A stretch of 64,000 nt of DNA. Origin: Aquilaria yunnanensis (Eukaryota; Streptophyta; Magnoliopsida; Malvales; Thymelaeaceae). The stretch is from assembly GCA_039654915.1 (NCBI GenBank), contig CM077600.1:29261992-29325991 (forward strand), in the 5' to 3' direction. Shown piece after piece: positions 63,745 to 64,000 of this stretch. A program made the position numbers and the translations under genes. Under the pieces are notes generated by a model. The model made no database searches. It was not told the DNA's origin and saw only the letters and a list, made by a program, of their open reading frames with translations. Positions within the stretch are counted from its first letter, which is position 1; each line of letters begins with the position of its first letter.

Positions 63745-63831
63745 GTATGGGAGCTTGGCCTTATCCCATTTTGGTGTTTGCCGGCCCTGGTTGATATGCA
63801 AGTTAATTACTAGAATCATGTAGTATATATA

Positions 63832-63893
63832 TCTTATTTTATCTTATCTTATCTTATATCTTATATTATTATATTATATTATTATATTATAAA
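63832..63893. repeat. Microsatellite (TCTTA)n / (TATTA)n
   Basis: Several ATCTT units grade into ATTAT units inside the presumed first intron. Confidence 0.85.
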
Positions 63894-64000
63894 AAGTATG
63901 AAGATGCATAAATATTGAATGACTTTTTTATCCTTCTGTTATAAAATGTTTTGTTCTTTTAATGAAACATAATTTTGTCATTATCTATTTAAGCGGAGTT

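Overview
This is a nuclear window from a flowering plant, most likely a eudicot. The genes have small exons with GT-AG introns in AT-rich, transposon-dense DNA, and the proteins are plant-specific: a PsbP-domain lumenal protein, an alkaline/neutral invertase, a PLS-class PPR protein, a DUF538 protein, STR6 and a land-plant type GPAT. I saw no rRNA, tRNA, CRISPR or bacterial-type operon. Exon coordinates were worked out by hand from splice motifs and reading phase.

Layout, left to right. The window opens in the end of a CACTA transposon (1-259), followed by a hAT-like element with a target duplication (1432-2280). PPD1, a thylakoid-lumen PsbP-domain protein, lies on the minus strand (5352-7090); its upstream side is a 1.1-kb tandem duplication. 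From 9.9 to 24.5 kb there is no convincing host gene. This stretch holds two Stowaway-type MITEs and four non-autonomous Mutator-like elements (12.26-13.63, 16.51-17.76, 18.78-20.23 and 23.43-24.52 kb). Three of the four have perfect 9-11 bp target duplications and all carry GC-richer, ORF-bearing interiors (Pack-MULE-like). A seven-exon organellar neutral invertase gene follows (24904-32198, plus strand) with a 3.8-kb intron 4 containing a copia-like solo LTR. Next come a hAT-like element, a broken PPR fragment, a single-exon PPR gene (minus) and a DUF538/SVB-like gene (minus).

The nine-exon STR6 gene (39371-44088, minus) joins a TrhO-type rhodanese module to an OVCA2/FSH-type serine hydrolase. 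It has a frame-supported GC-AG intron and a triplicated 3' splice site. After it come a hAT-like MITE, a possible 78-aa membrane protein gene, a fifth Mutator-like element and a large gypsy-like LTR. A GPAT3-like acyltransferase gene (51846-53497) is broken by one in-frame TAG. A fold-back MITE, a truncated Mutator-like element and a probable 4.8-kb Helitron (to 60166) lead up to a three-exon IGR-motif (mS41-like) gene at 60329-62225. A possible first exon of another gene lies at 63688-63744.

The genes are unrelated housekeeping or metabolic loci and show no sign of acting as one pathway. The clearest theme is repeated insertion of ORF-carrying non-autonomous DNA transposons and a Helitron next to host promoters. 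A Mutator-like element ends 0.38 kb before the invertase start codon, and the Helitron ends 0.16 kb before the mS41-like start codon.
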